Shown here piece by piece: positions 1 to 8,503 of a stretch of DNA of 64,000 bases. A program made the translations under genes and the position numbers. Origin of the DNA: Isosphaera sp. GTDB lineage: Bacteria > Planctomycetota > Planctomycetia > Gemmatales > Gemmataceae. The notes below the pieces were generated by a model, which worked only from the letters and a program-made list of their open reading frames with translations, was not told the DNA's origin and made no database searches. Position 1 is the first letter of the stretch. The number at the start of each line of letters is the position of its first letter. The DNA lies in NCBI GenBank assembly GCA_013822345.1, contig PNKH01000007.1, positions 54,493-118,492 on the forward strand, written 5' to 3'.

Positions 1-340
1 CGTCGGCGACGTAGTTCCACTCCCCGGACAGCACCTTCCCGACGTTTACGACCATGTCGAGCTCGGTCGCCCCGTCGGCCAGGGCCAGCTCGCTCTCGAA
101 CACCTTGACCGCGGTCCGGTGCCCGCCGTGCGGGAACCCGATCGTCGTGCTCGCCGCGACGGTGGTGCCGGCGAGGAGCTTGGCCGCCCGGCGGACGGCG
201 TACGGCTTGATGCACACCGACGCCACGTCGTACTCGGCGGCGACGGCCAGCCCGCGGTCGAGCTCGGCGTCGGTCAGGACCGGCTGGAGCAGGGAGTGGT
301 CGAACATCTTGGCCAGGTCGGCGAGGGTCGGGGCGGGCAT
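1..340 (-). CDS. deoC: Deoxyribose-phosphate aldolase, 5' part (cut by window edge)
   Basis: Read on the minus strand from the ATG at 338-340, the first 113 codons give a DeoC N-terminus: FDHSLLQPVLT near the start, then ASVCIKPYAV, STTIGFPHGG and ELDMVVNVGKV. These match the class I aldolase barrel that splits 2-deoxyribose-5-phosphate into acetaldehyde and glyceraldehyde-3-phosphate in deoxynucleoside catabolism. The Schiff-base lysine lies beyond the left edge, so activity cannot be judged. The gene is divergent from the SH3-domain gene at 584, with a long inverted repeat between them. Family call is firm; completeness is unknown. Confidence 0.9.
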   Translation of the reverse strand, partial: MPAPTLADLAKMFDHSLLQPVLTDAELDRGLAVAAEYDVASVCIKPYAVRRAAKLLAGTTVAASTTIGFPHGGHRTAVKVFESELALADGATELDMVVNVGKVLSGEWNYVAD

Positions 341-361
341 GGCGGGCCTCCGGGGTGGTGG

Positions 362-463
362 GGCTTTGCAAGAGAAGGGGTGAGGGGGTGAGGGGGTGAA
401 GGGGTGACCAGACCGGGCCGGTTCTGTCACCCCTTCACCCCCTCACCCCTTCTCTTGCAAAGC
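362..463. repeat. Long inverted repeat, family G
   Basis: The sequence from GGCTTTGCAAGAGAAGGGG to its complement forms a hairpin with arms of about 38 bases. The left arm carries an extra GTGAGGGG-type heptad/octad copy, so one arm is longer. It lies between divergent genes (deoC and the SH3-domain gene), which argues against a simple terminator role. Confidence 0.85.
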
Positions 464-583
464 CGGGTGGTGGGGTGGTTATAGCGGCCGCCGTCCGCGC
501 CGGACCGGCCTTGACCCCGCCGGCGCACGGGGTATCGACGCGGCCACCGTGGACGGACCGCGCCCGCACACCCGGAGCTCCCG

Positions 584-1668
584 ATGCGCCTCGCCGTCGC
601 CGCCGGGCTGGCCCTGGCCGCCCCGCCCGCCGCGTTCGCCCAGACCGCCCCGTACACCGCCGTCGTGTCGGACGCGGAGGTGCGGCTGCGGGCCGGGCCG
701 AGCAACGACTTCCCGGAGACCGGCACCCTGCCGCGCGGGGCGGCGGTGGTGGTCGACCACGAGAAGCCGAACGGGTGGCTCGCGGTCCAGGACCCGCCCG
801 GCCGGCTGTCGGCGGTGAGCTGGGTGCAGATGCAGTTCGTGAACTTCGACACCACCCGGCCGACCCCGCAGAACGTGGTGGTGGACGAGGACACCACCCT
901 GGCCGCCGGGCGAAGGTGCCGGCCGGGACCATTCTGACCGTCATAGGCCCGAAGGTGACGGTCGACGGGAAGTCGTGGTATCCGGTCGTCCCGCCGGCCG
1001 GGGACGTCCGGTACGTCCCGAAGGCGGCGGTCACGGCCGACAAGGCGGTGAACACGTCGGTCACCGTCCGCGACACCGTTCCGGCCGTGGCCGCCGAGTT
1101 CCGGCCCCCGGCGAGCCGGGAGCGTGAGCGACCGGAGGAACGCGCTCCGGTCGCTCACGCTCCCGGCTCGCCGGTCCGCACCGCCCCGGCCGTCGACCAC
1201 CCGCTGTGGGCCCAGGCGGAGGCGGCGGAGAAGGACGGCCGGCTCGACGACGCGGAGAAGCTCCTCTTCCAGTTGGCCAAGGAGATGAACGCCCCGGGCG
1301 GGGACCACGACGTGGCGAACCGGTGCTACACCCGCATCCACACCCTGCGGGAGAAGAAGCGCGGCCCGGCGGCCCCGCCGCCGGACCGACCGCTCCCGCG
1401 GCCGGAGCAGCGCGGCACCCCGGTCGCCGACCGGTCCGGGTGGAACGGGCCCGGCCGCCTGGTGCGGTCGGCCCTGGCGATCGACGGCCGGAAGACCTAC
1501 GCCCTGGAGCCGAACCCCGGCGTCCCGGTGGTGTACGTCGTGGCCGGCCCGGGGGTCGACCTGGAGCGGTTCGTGAACCGGCGGGTGACGGTGCAGGGGG
1601 CGAGCCAGTCGCACCGGGACGTGTCGCGGCCGTACGTCGTGGCGACCGGGGTCGAGCCGGCGCCGTAG
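584..1668 (+). pseudogene. Secreted SH3-domain protein, broken by a -1 frameshift
   Basis: An ATG at 584 opens a signal peptide (cleavage near AAFAQ/TAPY, residue 20) and a bacterial SH3-like domain with the RLRAGPSNDFPETG motif. This frame stops at 935-937. Coding continues without a break in the next frame from about 910 (AKVPAGTILTVIGPKV), giving a second SH3-like segment, a helical AEAAEKDGRLDDAEKLLFQL segment, and a C-terminal domain ending at the TAG at 1666-1668. One missing G in the GGG run at about 908-910 would explain the switch, so this is either a recent mutation or a sequence error. A palindromic element (1109-1173) sits inside the coding region. Function is unknown; SH3 domains of this type usually bind cell-envelope ligands. 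Confidence 0.7.
1109..1173. repeat. Inverted repeat inside the SH3-domain gene, family D
   Basis: Two perfect 28-base arms (1109-1136 and 1146-1173) with a 9-base loop. The core AGCCGGGAGCGTGAGCGAC closely resembles the elements at 4753 and 50665 (AGCCGGACGCGTGAGCGAC). It is translated as an arginine/glutamate-rich linker between domains. Confidence 0.85.
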
Positions 1669-1681
1669 TTGACCCAAAAGC

Positions 1682-1760
1682 TTAGCCGCGACGCGGAGTC
1701 CTCGGAGCGGAGCGCGGCAGGCGCCCGCGCTCCGCTCCGAGGACTCCGCGTCGCGGCTAA
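1682..1760. repeat. Long inverted repeat between convergent genes
   Basis: Arms of 36 bases (1682-1717 and 1725-1760) are perfectly complementary around a 7-base loop. The arm begins TTAGCCGCGACGCGGAGTCC. It lies between the SH3-domain gene (+) and the DUF1549 gene (-), so as RNA it could act as a bidirectional terminator or 3'-end stabiliser, but no U-tract follows. Confidence 0.9.
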
Positions 1761-1774
1761 ACGTCACGCGCGGG

Positions 1775-3832
1775 TCAGTGGTTGAGCATGAACTCGCTGC
1801 TGTTGAGCAGGGCCCAGAACACGTCCTGGTAGAAGGTCACGTCGTCCGGGCTGCTGGCCCCGGGGACCGGCACCAGGCCGGACGGCCCCTTCGGCGGGTT
1901 CGCGTCCTTCTTCGGCGGCGGGTTCGCCCCCTTCTTCGGCGGCTGGGTGCCGCCGCCCGGGGAAGAAGTCGACGCCGGCGGGGCGCCGAGGTTGATCCAC
2001 GCCTTCCCGGCCCGCACCTCCTCCAGTCGGGCCAGCTCCTCCTTCGTCGGGTGCCGGCTGACGGTCATCAGGAACAGCTGGTCGTAGATGGCCAGGGCGT
2101 TCCCCCGGTTGTCCTTGACCACCGCCTCGACCACCCCGCCGCCCTTCCGCGACCCGACCTCCCCGTTGATCTCCCGCCCGTTCATCATCAGCAGGGCCTG
2201 GACCACCGTCCCGTTGAACGTCACCTCGTTCCCCTCGTCGTCCCCGAAGTTCTGGGTCAGCTTCGCCGTCCAGTCGTTCTTCAGCCGGGCGTACGCGTCC
2301 TTGTCCCGCCGGGTCTCGGCCCGGGTGGCGACCGCCAGGGAGTCGAACATCACCTCCGGGGACAGCGCCTTGAGCGGCATCCGGGCGAAGAACGGGTCGT
2401 ACTTCGGCCCGGCGTAGGCCTTGTTGGCGACGTGGCTGAGCTGGTACGCGTCGCTGGTGCAGATCCACTCCAGGAGCTTCTTCTGGTCGTACCCGTAGGT
2501 CTTGAACTGCCCGGCCAGGTAGTCGAGCAGCTCCGGGTGGACGACCTCGTTGTTGCTGCTGAAGTCGTCGACCGTCGGCTCCTTGTTCAGCCCGCGGCCG
2601 AACAGGTGGCCCCACATCCGGTTCACGAACGCCCTGCCGAAGTTGTCGTGCTCGGTCACCCACTGGGCCAGGACCTGGCGGCGGGACTGCCCCTTCATCG
2701 TCGACGGGACCTCCCCGGCCGGCAGGTTCTTCCCGCTGGTCCGGTCGCCGTTGGCGAACTGGGCGATGTCCCGGATCATGGTCGGGACGGTCGCCCCCTT
2801 CTGCCCGTCCCGCCGCTCGTACCGCACCATCCCCCGGCCGAGGTCGGTGCCGTTGAGCCCGGCGGTGTTCCAGGTCGGCCGCTCGGCGATCTCCAGGGTG
2901 TCCGGGCCGGTCGCGTCCTTCTTCTTCCGGGCGGTGTTCACCAGCCCGACCCGGTCGGTCTGGCGGAAGAACCCGTTCACCCCCCAGAAGTCGGACTGGA
3001 CGTACTCCTTGTTGAACGGGTGGTTGTGGCACTGGACGCAGTGCGACTGGATCCCGAGGAACAGCTTGGTCACCCGGGAGGTGATCGGGACCCCGTCGTA
3101 CTTGCCGTCGTGCGGCAGGTCCTCCCGCTCGCCCTTCTTCTTCGCCTCGGCGTCGATCAGCGGGTCCCCGAGGTGGCGGGCGACGAACACGATCCCGGCC
3201 CCGGACCCTTCGACATCCACGTCGTCCGTCATCTTCGTCGGGTTCAGCTTGATGCTGATCTTCCCGGTCGCCCCGACCAGGTCCCGGACGACCGCGTCCC
3301 ACGGCGCGTCATTCGCGAACTTGTTGGTCAGCCAGTCCCGGAACAGCTCCCGGTACTTCGGGTTGACGTTGCTCCGGGTGAGCATCCAGGTGGTCCACAG
3401 GTCGGCGAAGTTCTCGGCCGACGCGTCCTTGTAGTCCAGCCCGTTCTTCATCTTCAGACCGGCGATCGCGGCCAGCGGCTTGCCGAACCGGTCCTTCGGG
3501 ACGTACTTCTTGTCGTTCAGCAGCCGGTGGACCAGCCGGGCCCGCTTGTTCGGGGTCTTGTCGGCCTCGAAGTCGATCACCTCCTCGGGCGTCGGGATGC
3601 GGCCGATCAGGTCGATGAACGCCCGCCGCATGAACTCCAGGTCGGTGGCCTTGGCGGTCGGCCCGGCCTGCCCGGCCGGGACGGTGATCCCGGCCTTCTC
3701 CCACCCCTTGGCGATCAGCTCGTTGATCTTCTTCGTCTGTTCGGAGACGGGGGCGGCCGGCTGGGCGGCGGCCGGGCCGGCGGCACAGAACAGGAGACCG
3801 CCGGCGAGGGCGGCGGCGGGGAGGCGGGTCAT
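1775..3832 (-). CDS. Secreted DUF1549/DUF1553 protein
   Basis: A 685-residue exported protein of the planctomycete DUF1549-DUF1553 family, often found with c-type cytochromes; its biochemical role is not established. The ATG at 3830-3832 is chosen because it opens a clean signal peptide (MTRLPAAALAGGLLF, ending AAAQ near residue 23). DUF1549 features follow (EFMRRAFIDLIGRIPTPEEV). A CVQCH sequence near residue 265 is a CxxCH haem c motif followed by NHPF, typical of the family. DUF1553 follows (GRAFVNRMWGHLFGRGL) and a C-terminal stretch with PPKKGAN-type lysine/proline repeats. Shorter than the second member at 25135 and lacking its N-terminal domains. Confidence 0.88.
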   Translation of the reverse strand: MTRLPAAALAGGLLFCAAGPAAAQPAAPVSEQTKKINELIAKGWEKAGITVPAGQAGPTAKATDLEFMRRAFIDLIGRIPTPEEVIDFEADKTPNKRARLVHRLLNDKKYVPKDRFGKPLAAIAGLKMKNGLDYKDASAENFADLWTTWMLTRSNVNPKYRELFRDWLTNKFANDAPWDAVVRDLVGATGKISIKLNPTKMTDDVDVEGSGAGIVFVARHLGDPLIDAEAKKKGEREDLPHDGKYDGVPITSRVTKLFLGIQSHCVQCHNHPFNKEYVQSDFWGVNGFFRQTDRVGLVNTARKKKDATGPDTLEIAERPTWNTAGLNGTDLGRGMVRYERRDGQKGATVPTMIRDIAQFANGDRTSGKNLPAGEVPSTMKGQSRRQVLAQWVTEHDNFGRAFVNRMWGHLFGRGLNKEPTVDDFSSNNEVVHPELLDYLAGQFKTYGYDQKKLLEWICTSDAYQLSHVANKAYAGPKYDPFFARMPLKALSPEVMFDSLAVATRAETRRDKDAYARLKNDWTAKLTQNFGDDEGNEVTFNGTVVQALLMMNGREINGEVGSRKGGGVVEAVVKDNRGNALAIYDQLFLMTVSRHPTKEELARLEEVRAGKAWINLGAPPASTSSPGGGTQPPKKGANPPPKKDANPPKGPSGLVPVPGASSPDDVTFYQDVFWALLNSSEFMLNH

Positions 3833-4020
3833 CCGGTGTTCTCCGGTGCGTGGGCGCGGGAACGGCGCGGGTGTCGGGGCACTGGCGTCCCCGTAGTCTA
3901 GACCACCGCCGGCCGGGGGGGCCACCGTTTTCCGGGGCGGGCGAGGTGACGGCCGGGTGTCCAACCTGTGTGACGGTCCGACCGCCGCCGGAGTTCCCGA
4001 ACCCGTTCCCGGGGGGCCGG

Positions 4021-4362
4021 ATGCTGAGGCTCGACCTGCGGAAGGTGGCCGAGTTCGTCCGCCGGGCGGACACCGAGGAGTTGCTCGACCGGGTGACCGT
4101 GTACCGGGCCGGGATGGAGCCGGTCGCCCTCGACCTGATGGAGGGGGAGCTGGACCGCCGGGGCGTGACCCGGGAGGAGATCGCCGCGTGGGCGGCGGTC
4201 CGGTGGGAGAACGCGATCCGGCTGGCCGACGGGACGGCCCTGCGGTGCGGGTTCTGCGACCGCCCGGCGGTCGCCCGGGTGCGGCGGTGGCACCGGGTGT
4301 TCGGCCTCGTCCCGGTGTTCCCCCGGTCCGTCGCGTGCTGCGCGACACATCTCGACGGTTAG
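4021..4362 (+). CDS. Small conserved-type protein with cysteine clusters
   Basis: A 113-residue protein starting MLRLDLRKVAEFVRRAD, mostly helical in the first 80 residues. It then has a CGFC pair and a C-terminal CCATH sequence that together could hold one zinc ion. It resembles no enzyme I recognise. The ATG at 4021 follows a GC-rich GGGGGGCC tract that may be a weak ribosome-binding site; a longer upstream frame exists but reads through non-coding sequence. Its TAG stop abuts the palindrome at 4362. Function unknown. Confidence 0.6.
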   Translation: MLRLDLRKVAEFVRRADTEELLDRVTVYRAGMEPVALDLMEGELDRRGVTREEIAAWAAVRWENAIRLADGTALRCGFCDRPAVARVRRWHRVFGLVPVFPRSVACCATHLDG

Positions 4363-4418
4363 CGCCGCCGCTTGCGGCGTTGCGGGAGGGGCGCCTGCAA
4401 CGCCGCAAGCGGCGGCGC
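4362..4418. repeat. Inverted repeat, family A
   Basis: Contains the family A core CCGCTTGCGGCGTTGC and its complement GCAACGCCGCAAGCGG, with a short copy-specific outer extension (GCG/CGC). It lies between convergent genes and starts on the last base of the upstream TAG stop codon. Confidence 0.88.
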
Positions 4419-4425
4419 GTCGTGG

Positions 4426-4668
4426 TCACTTCGCCAGGGCCTTCGCCTGGTCCTCGGTCACCTGCGTGAACGGGACGCCGAGCTGGGTGCTGATCCAGCT
4501 CTGGATCGCCGGGGTGTACGGGAACTGGCCGGCCCTGATGAGGCCGGCCATCCGGGCGTCGCGGCTGGCCCGTTCCTTGCGCTTCAGGTGGCCGTTCTTC
4601 GTGCGGGAGATCGCGCCGTTGTCCCGGATCCGGTCGTACCGGACGCGGGTGGACATGCGGTCGGCCAT
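4426..4668 (-). CDS. Small basic hypothetical protein
   Basis: An 80-residue protein beginning MADRMSTRVRYDRIRDNG. The first half is strongly basic (SRTKNGHLKRKERASRDAR); the second half is amphipathic (FPYTPAIQSWISTQLG). The compositional balance and the position facing the palindrome at 4362 suggest a real gene, but I recognise no domain. A start five codons later (MSTRVRYD) is equally plausible. The basic segment could bind nucleic acid, which is inference only. Confidence 0.5.
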   Translation of the reverse strand: MADRMSTRVRYDRIRDNGAISRTKNGHLKRKERASRDARMAGLIRAGQFPYTPAIQSWISTQLGVPFTQVTEDQAKALAK

Positions 4669-4752
4669 CGTCGGGACTCCGTGCTCGCCGGGGGCGGGTG
4701 TTTCAAGACCTATCAGGATACGCGGCCGCACGGCGAACGGGAAGGGTGCTCG

Positions 4753-4777
4753 GTCCGAGCCGGACGCGTGAGCGACG
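4753..4777. repeat. Solitary half of a family D element
   Basis: A 25-base stretch identical to the left arm of the complete element at 50665 (core AGCCGGACGCGTGAGCGAC), with no complementary arm nearby. It shows that half-elements exist on their own. Confidence 0.75.
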
Positions 4778-4800
4778 GCCCCCTCTCGGGGCGGGTGAGG

Positions 4801-4944
4801 TCACGCCGGGCAACAAAGCCACACCGGGTGCGACCCGACGACATCGCCGATCGACTCGTCCGACGGGGAGGCGATCACCCCGTACTCCGCACCGGGCGTC
4901 CGCCCGGCTAGGAGGGTGAAGTAGCGCTCGAACAACGGACCCAT
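4801..4944 (-). CDS. Possible 47-residue peptide
   Basis: The minus-strand frame MGPLFERYFTLLAGRTPG, ending PVWLCCPA, has less of the arginine/alanine bias expected of random frames in this DNA. A GAGG lies about 10 bases before the ATG. There is no recognisable domain and no conserved neighbour. It may be chance. Confidence 0.22.
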   Translation of the reverse strand: MGPLFERYFTLLAGRTPGAEYGVIASPSDESIGDVVGSHPVWLCCPA

Positions 4945-5086
4945 GAGAGACCTCGGGACAGAACACGGCGACATCGCGCCGACGACGAGAACTCTATCCG
5001 GTGATTCATGACAAGACAAGTGGGAAAAGTAATGATTGACTCCGTTTCTCGTAACTGACTACGAAGTGTGCCTTTGCGGAAGGGAA

Positions 5087-6151
5087 TCAGATGGTGTAGT
5101 CGGGTTCGAAGACCTTGGCGGCCTTCGGGGTGACGTGGACGAGGTCGTTCGGGCGGAGGGCCAGGTTCCGATACCGTTCGGGAGTCACGTCGACGGTGAT
5201 CATCAGCCCGAAGTCCTCGGCCATAAGCCGGACCTTGACCACCGACCCGGCCGGGTTGACGTGCAGCACCTTGGCCAGGATGCAGTTGCTCCCGGCGGTG
5301 CGGGAGATGTCCAGCTCGTGCGGGCGGACGTAGGCGTCGGCCCGGCCGTTCCCGTTCGCGGCCACGATCTTCGCCGGCACCTCGACCGTCCCGGTCTCGC
5401 CGAGCAGTGCCCGCCCGTTCTCGACCCGCACCGGCAGCTTGTTCACGTTCCCGAGGAAGTCCATCACGAACGCCGTCGCCGGGTGCTCGAACACCTGGAT
5501 CGGGGTGCCGGCCTGCTCCACCCGCCCCTGGTTCATCACCACCACCCGGTCGGCCACCTCGAACGCCTCCTCCTGGTCGTGGGTGACGAAGATGGTGGTG
5601 ACGTGGTACTCGTCGTGGAACCGGCGGAGCCACGCCCGCAGCTCGCCCCGGACCTTCGCGTCCAGCGCCCCGAACGGCTCGTCCAGCAGCAGCACCTTCG
5701 GGTCCGGGGCCAGCGCACGGGCGAGCGCGATCCGCTGCCGCTGCCCGCCGGACAACTCCGCCGGGTAGTGGTCGGCCTTCTCCTCCAGCCGGACCAGGCG
5801 GAGCAACTCGGTCACCCGGGACCGGACCTTCGCCTCCGGGGCCTTCCGCACCCGCAGCCCGAACGCCACGTTCTCGAACACCGTCATGTGGCGGAACAGG
5901 GCGTAGTGCTGGAACACGAACCCGACGTTCCGGTCCCGGGCCGAGTGCCGGGTGATGTCGTCGTCCCGGAAGTGGACGGTGCCGGCGTCGGCGGTCTCCA
6001 GGCCGGCGATGACGCGGAGCAGGGTGGTCTTCCCCGACCCGGACGGGCCGAGCAGGGCGACCAGTTCGCCGGCCGGGCACTCGACCGACACCCGGTCGAG
6101 GGCGACGAACTCGCCGAACCGTTTCGACACGTTGCTGGCGGTGATGGACAT
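5087..6151 (-). CDS. cysA: Sulfate/thiosulfate-type ABC importer ATPase (CysA-like)
   Basis: A 354-residue ABC ATPase. Walker A is GPSGSGKTT (residues 35-43), followed by the Q-loop region [12 protein letters not shown], signature LSGGQRQR, Walker B VLLLDEP and H-loop THDQEEA. A C-terminal TOBE-like regulatory domain follows from about residue 240. Overall architecture and sequence fit CysA, which energises sulfate/thiosulfate uptake. The ATG at 6149-6151 gives the normal [13 protein letters not shown] start. The partner permease and binding-protein genes are not adjacent, so this is an orphan here, and molybdate or iron specificity cannot be excluded. It is divergent from a formylglycine-generating-enzyme gene. 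Confidence 0.85.
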   Translation of the reverse strand: MSITASNVSKRFGEFVALDRVSVECPAGELVALLGPSGSGKTTLLRVIAGLETADAGTVHFRDDDITRHSARDRNVGFVFQHYALFRHMTVFENVAFGLRVRKAPEAKVRSRVTELLRLVRLEEKADHYPAELSGGQRQRIALARALAPDPKVLLLDEPFGALDAKVRGELRAWLRRFHDEYHVTTIFVTHDQEEAFEVADRVVVMNQGRVEQAGTPIQVFEHPATAFVMDFLGNVNKLPVRVENGRALLGETGTVEVPAKIVAANGNGRADAYVRPHELDISRTAGSNCILAKVLHVNPAGSVVKVRLMAEDFGLMITVDVTPERYRNLALRPNDLVHVTPKAAKVFEPDYTI

Positions 6152-6156
6152 GGGGA

Positions 6157-6193
6157 CGGGTATATCGGGTGTCGGGGGCGTCGGGTACCGGGG
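6157..6193. repeat. Half-element of family I (GGGTATCGG-type)
   Basis: The stretch starting CGGGTATATCGGGTGTCGG resembles one arm of the larger repeat at 21605-21716. It lies in the 112-base divergent promoter region between the ABC ATPase and FGE-like genes. Confidence 0.5.
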
Positions 6194-6263
6194 CGGTTGT
6201 CCTCCGCCGGGGGCACCGTTTATCATGACTGGACTTCCCTCTGCAAACCCACCGGGCCGTCCG

Positions 6264-7394
6264 ATGTCGAAGAAGGTCGCGAAGCGGAACCTGGCCGTCC
6301 GTCCCGCCCCCGCCCCGGCACCGGTCCCCGCGCCGGCGGCCGGGGCGCGGCGGTTCCCGTGGAAGTGGCTCGTGTTGCTGCTCGTCGGGGTGGGGCTGGG
6401 GGCCGGGGTGGCGCTCCTGGTCCGCGGCGACAAGCCGCTCGGCCGGGCGCCGGACGGGATGGTGTGGATCCCGGGCGGCAAGTTCACGATGGGGACGACC
6501 GACCCGAACCCGCGGTTCTACGACGCCCGGCTGGAGCACGAGGTGGAGGTCGCCGGGTTCTGGATGGACGAGACGGAGGTGACGAACGAGCAGTTCAAGC
6601 GGTTCGTGGACGCGACCGGGTACGTGACCGTGGCCGAGCAGGCGCCGACGCTGGAGCAGATCATGCCGAACCTCCGGCCGGGGGTGCCGCCGCCGGACCC
6701 GGACAAGCTGGTCCCCGGGTCGCTGGTCTTCACCCCGCCGGACGGGCCCGCCCCGTGGAACATGGAGGAGTACTGGTGGGAGTGGAAGCCGGGGGCGTGC
6801 TGGAAGCACCCGGAGGGCCCGGGGAGCGACATCGCCGACCGGATGGACCACCCGGTCGTCCACGTCTGCTGGAAGGACGCGGACGCCTACTGCAAGTGGG
6901 CGGGGAAGCGGCTGCCGACCGAGGCGGAGTGGGAGCGGGCGGCGCGCGGCGGGCTGGCCGGGAAGGTGTACGCCTGGGGGGACGAGGCGCCGGACGCCGG
7001 CGGGACGTGGCGGTGCAACATCTGGCAGGGGGAGTTCCCGCACCGGAACAGCCTGGCCGACGGGTTCGTCCGGACCGCCCCGGTGAAGACCTACCCGCCG
7101 AACCCGTACGGGCTGTACGAGGTGGCCGGGAACGTGTGGGAGTGGTGCGCCGACTGGTACCGGTCCGACTACTACGAGCGGAGCCCGACCCGGTCCCCGC
7201 CCGGCCCGGAGCAGAGCCACGACCGGGCCGCCCGGCCGCACGAGGACCCGTACGCCCCGAAGCGGGTGATGCGGGGCGGGTCGTTCCTGTGTAGTGACGG
7301 GTTCTGCGCCCGGTACAAGCCGTACGGCCGGGGCCGGGGCGACGTCGACACCGGCCAGTCACACGTCGGGTTCCGCTGTGCGAAGGACCGGTGA
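6264..7394 (+). CDS. Membrane-anchored formylglycine-generating enzyme family protein
   Basis: A 376-residue SUMF1/FGE-type protein. The N-terminal tail is Pro/Ala-rich, then one transmembrane segment ([18 protein letters not shown], about residues 34-51), then the FGE-sulfatase domain beginning [15 protein letters not shown]. Typical landmarks are [31 protein letters not shown] and [11 protein letters not shown]. The C-terminal motif has Cys343 and Cys348 in a CSDGFC arrangement, matching the paired copper-binding cysteines of genuine FGEs, so it may convert sulfatase active-site cysteine to formylglycine outside the membrane. No sulfatase is present in the window. An in-frame ATG at 6225 is an alternative start. 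Confidence 0.87.
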   Translation: MSKKVAKRNLAVRPAPAPAPVPAPAAGARRFPWKWLVLLLVGVGLGAGVALLVRGDKPLGRAPDGMVWIPGGKFTMGTTDPNPRFYDARLEHEVEVAGFWMDETEVTNEQFKRFVDATGYVTVAEQAPTLEQIMPNLRPGVPPPDPDKLVPGSLVFTPPDGPAPWNMEEYWWEWKPGACWKHPEGPGSDIADRMDHPVVHVCWKDADAYCKWAGKRLPTEAEWERAARGGLAGKVYAWGDEAPDAGGTWRCNIWQGEFPHRNSLADGFVRTAPVKTYPPNPYGLYEVAGNVWEWCADWYRSDYYERSPTRSPPGPEQSHDRAARPHEDPYAPKRVMRGGSFLCSDGFCARYKPYGRGRGDVDTGQSHVGFRCAKDR

Positions 7395-7396
7395 GG

Positions 7397-7449
7397 GTCG
7401 CCGCTTGCGGCGTTGCGCTCGGGGTGGCGCTACGCCGCAAGCGGCGGAC
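7397..7449. repeat. Inverted repeat, family A
   Basis: The core GCCGCTTGCGGCGTTGCG on the left faces CGCCGCAAGCGGC on the right, with a bulge near the outside and an imperfect loop. It separates the convergent FGE-like and ribH genes. Confidence 0.85.
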
Positions 7450-7452
7450 GCC

Positions 7453-7923
7453 CTAACCGGCGCCCGGCAGCTTCGCCAGCAGGTTCACCATCTCGACCGC
7501 CGTCACCGCCGCCTCCGCGCCCTTGTTCCCCGCCTTCCCCCCGGCCCGGTGGACCGCCTGCTCCAGCGTGTCGCACGTCAGCACCCCGAAGACGACCGGG
7601 ACGCCCGCGTCCAGCCCGGCGGCGGCGATCCCGCTCGCGGCCGCCCCGGCCACGTGGTCGTAGTGGTCGGTGTCCCCGCGGATCACGCACCCCAGGCAGA
7701 TCACCGCCGCGTACTTCCCGGACCGCCCGAGCCGGCGAGCGACCAGGGGGATCTCGTAAGACCCCGGGACGCGGACCAGGTCGACCCGGTCGTCCGCCAC
7801 CCCGTGCCGGCGGAGGGCGTCGGCCGCCCCGGCGACGAGCTGGTCGACCACCACCCCGTTGAACCGGGCCGCGACCAGGACGAACCGGCCGGGCGGGGGG
7901 GAGAAGTCGCCTTCGTAGAGCAT
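7453..7923 (-). CDS. ribH: 6,7-dimethyl-8-ribityllumazine synthase
   Basis: A 156-residue lumazine synthase, the penultimate riboflavin enzyme, joining the pyrimidine intermediate with 3,4-dihydroxy-2-butanone 4-phosphate. Family marks are [46 protein letters not shown] (active-site region with the catalytic histidine) and [12 protein letters not shown]...GNKGAEAA. The ATG at 7921-7923 gives [17 protein letters not shown], the usual length. No other riboflavin gene is adjacent and no FMN riboswitch was seen in the upstream 100 bases. Confidence 0.95.
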   Translation of the reverse strand: MLYEGDFSPPPGRFVLVAARFNGVVVDQLVAGAADALRRHGVADDRVDLVRVPGSYEIPLVARRLGRSGKYAAVICLGCVIRGDTDHYDHVAGAAASGIAAAGLDAGVPVVFGVLTCDTLEQAVHRAGGKAGNKGAEAAVTAVEMVNLLAKLPGAG

Positions 7924-7994
7924 CGCCACCTCCGGGTGAACAGGTCCCCTCGTTCTAGGTCCCGCCGACGCCGGCGGCTTGACCCGGGCCGGTA

Positions 7995-8008
7995 GTTGCA
8001 CCTACAAT
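7995..8008. promoter_or_regulatory. Probable MarR operator, regulator promoter copy
   Basis: GTTGCACCTACAAT lies 18 bases before the MarR start codon. It matches the palindrome at 8504 (GTTGTATTTACAAC) at every position if C/T transitions are allowed, giving the shared pattern GTTGYAYYTACAAY. Autoregulation is inferred. Confidence 0.6.
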
Positions 8009-8025
8009 CAGCGGCGGGGTGACCG

Positions 8026-8460
8026 ATGCCGCGCGACCCGGTCCGCGAGATCGCCGAGGGGTGCGTCGCCGTCCGCATCCGGCTGCTGGCCCGGCTCGTC
8101 ACGGCGCGGTGCGACGCCGGGCTGCGCGGGCACGGGGTCCGCGTCGCCCAGGTGAACATCCTCGTCGCCGCCGGCGCGATGGGGCCGGTCACCCCGACCG
8201 ACCTGGCCGCCCGGCTGGTGATGGACAAGTCCACCCTGAGCCGGGACGTGGCGGCGCTGCTCCGCAAGGGGTGGCTGAAGAAGGTCGGCACCGACGACCA
8301 GCGGAGCCACACGCTCGAACTGACGCCGGCGGGGCGCGGGAAGTTGGCGTCGCTGCTGCCGGTGTGGCGGAAGGCGCAGGCCGAGCTGCGCGAGGAGTTG
8401 GGCGGCGAGCACCTGGCGGGCGTGTTCGGGGCGGTGGACCGGGTCTGGGCGGGGGCGTGA
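8026..8460 (+). CDS. MarR-family transcriptional regulator
   Basis: A 144-residue winged-helix protein. The segment GPVTPTDLAARLVMDKSTLSRDVAALLRKGWL is the helix-turn-helix and recognition helix, and VGTDDQRSHTLELTPAGR is the wing with the conserved D.R pattern. Flanking helices would form the dimer interface. It precedes, by 74 bases, a [4Fe-4S] oxidoreductase on the same strand. A shared palindromic motif occurs before both genes, suggesting it controls itself and that neighbour. The ligand is unknown. Confidence 0.9.
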   Translation: MPRDPVREIAEGCVAVRIRLLARLVTARCDAGLRGHGVRVAQVNILVAAGAMGPVTPTDLAARLVMDKSTLSRDVAALLRKGWLKKVGTDDQRSHTLELTPAGRGKLASLLPVWRKAQAELREELGGEHLAGVFGAVDRVWAGA

Positions 8461-8503
8461 CAGCCGACGGCGGCCCGCGGGCCGCCGTCTTCGCGGCGCA
8501 TTC

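Larger units (their letters stand above)
4669..5086. other. 418-base region with no confident gene
   Basis: This holds a lone half of a family D repeat (4753-4777), a weak 47-residue minus-strand frame (4801-4944) and, from about 5005, an unusually AT-rich stretch for this genome (ATTCATGACAAGACAAG and following). The AT-rich part lies downstream of the minus-strand ABC ATPase gene. No clear promoter or RNA gene is visible. Confidence 0.5.

Noticed and set aside
362..463. Treating each large palindrome simply as a Rho-independent terminator
   Set aside because: Many lie between divergent genes or inside operons or coding regions, arms are far longer than terminators, and U-tracts are missing. 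Only 63943-63974 looks like a real terminator.
584..1668. Programmed -1 frameshifting in the SH3-domain gene
   Set aside because: No slippery heptamer of the X-XXY-YYZ type and no clear downstream pseudoknot at the shift; a lost G in a short G-run is simpler.
7924..8025. FMN riboswitch upstream of ribH
   Set aside because: Only about 100 bases are available and none of the conserved RFN-element helices or AGGGYA-type boxes were seen.
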